This document shows, piece after piece, positions 6,661 to 6,831 of a DNA stretch of 6,831 nt. The position numbers and the translations under genes were made by a program. The notes under the pieces were generated by a model that searched no databases, was not told the origin of the DNA, and worked only from the letters and a program-made list of their open reading frames with translations. Numbering within the stretch: position 1 is the first letter of the stretch; every line of letters starts with the position of its first letter. This DNA comes from Rhodocyclaceae bacterium (GTDB taxonomy: Bacteria; Pseudomonadota; Gammaproteobacteria; Burkholderiales; Rhodocyclaceae), in the NCBI GenBank assembly GCA_030689585.1, contig JAUYFZ010000286.1:1-6831 (forward strand). The letters run 5' to 3'.

Positions 6661-6672
6661 GCGATTAATCGC
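6661..6672. repeat. 12-bp perfect palindrome
   Basis: GCGATTAATCGC is identical to its reverse complement. It starts 53 bp after the bioC stop codon. It could be a binding site for a dimeric protein or part of a repeat element; the sequence does not decide. A related odd palindrome, TGGCGA-A-TCGCCA, is at 6771-6783. Confidence 0.7.
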
Positions 6673-6685
6673 CCGCCCCCCTTCG

Positions 6686-6701
6686 CCCCCCTTTCGGGGG
6701 G
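6686..6701 (+). terminator. Possible terminator hairpin of the queF-bioH-bioC operon
   Basis: CCCCCC (6686-6691) and GGGGGG (6696-6701) pair around a TTTC loop and are followed by TTCTCAT. The stem is strong, but the T-tract is short and interrupted, so intrinsic termination is plausible rather than certain. It lies about 78 bp after bioC, with no other gene between. Confidence 0.5.
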
Positions 6702-6736
6702 TTCTCATCGGCTCGCTACGCTCGATTATTACGGGG

Positions 6737-6751
6737 CACTCCGAATGAGTG
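6737..6751. repeat. Short inverted repeat CACTC-CGAAT-GAGTG
   Basis: Five-base arms at 6737-6741 and 6747-6751 enclose a 5-nt loop. It is visible but short, and may be part of a larger folded intergenic element. Confidence 0.45.
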
Positions 6752-6765
6752 TATTTCACGTTAAC

Positions 6766-6805
6766 GGGCATGGCGAATCGCCACCCCGCATCATGAAACA
6801 TGCCC
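6766..6805. repeat. Inverted repeat GGGCATG...CATGCCC with a nested palindrome
   Basis: Seven-base arms lie at 6766-6772 and 6799-6805. Partly overlapping the left arm is TGGCGA-A-TCGCCA (6771-6783). The outer and inner structures compete for the same bases, so only one could form fully at a time. Function is unknown. Confidence 0.5.
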
Positions 6806-6811
6806 CATTGA

Positions 6812-6831
6812 CCCCCATCCCCTCCCCAACC
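6812..6831 (+). repeat. Start of another C/G-rich palindromic repeat unit, cut by the window edge
   Basis: CCCCATCCCCTCCCCAACC (6813-6831) matches the leading part of the unit at 94 (CCCCATCCCCACCCTAACC) and the reverse complement of 42-24 almost base for base. The palindromic core would follow just outside the window. This shows the left-hand element is a dispersed family rather than a single local duplication. Confidence 0.7.

Larger units (their letters stand above)
6609..6810. other. Non-coding region after bioC, rich in inverted repeats
   Basis: No gene or RNA gene is recognisable in this stretch. It contains a 12-bp perfect palindrome, a G/C hairpin, and several further inverted repeats, each listed separately where supported. 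The motif GGCTCGCTACGCTCG (6710-6724) is another imperfect inverted repeat of the kind often found in intergenic repeat elements. Confidence 0.6.

Overview
The window looks like the chromosome of a betaproteobacterium. The evidence is: (i) an SMC condensin gene directly followed by a ZipA whose folded domain carries motifs I associate with the betaproteobacterial version (LQLADRRG, LDEFCAGVDIQ, C-terminal ALRLFS); (ii) a single-domain (type I) QueF with the N-terminal sequence ETFPNP...[16 protein letters not shown]; (iii) BioH/BioC-type early biotin genes. I cannot name a genus. All five genes look intact and vertically inherited; I see no transposase, phage gene, CRISPR array or RNA gene.

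Layout. Positions 1-205 hold a C/G-rich palindromic repeat cluster: an inverted pair of related units (1-42 and from 94) plus a 33-bp tandem repeat (111-198). Positions 206-313 show nothing I can support. On the minus strand smc (4815-1312) and zipA (1315-314) overlap by 4 bp (ATGA) and form one operon covering chromosome organisation and cell division. On the plus strand queF (4836-5249), bioH-like (5246-5857) and bioC (5850-6608) overlap by 4 and 8 bp and form a second operon, covering queuosine precursor reduction and pimeloyl-ACP synthesis. The last 223 bases are non-coding, with several palindromes, a G/C hairpin that may be a terminator, and the start of another copy of the left-hand repeat at the window's right edge.

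The most interesting spot is the 20-bp gap between the divergent operons. It is centred on the 8-bp palindrome ATTATAAT, which supplies a perfect TATAAT -10 hexamer on both strands. Each hexamer ends exactly 6 nt before the best start codon of its gene (GTG for smc, ATG for queF). The predicted transcripts would therefore begin at or next to the start codon in both directions: a symmetric, bidirectional and probably leaderless promoter. A second point of interest is the BioH-like esterase. It keeps the Ser-Asp-His triad but lacks roughly 35 residues of the usual alpha/beta-hydrolase core between the GWG motif and the nucleophile.

I found no wholly new multi-gene system. The genes belong to known families, and the novelty, if any, lies in the shared promoter, the compact esterase and the repeat elements.
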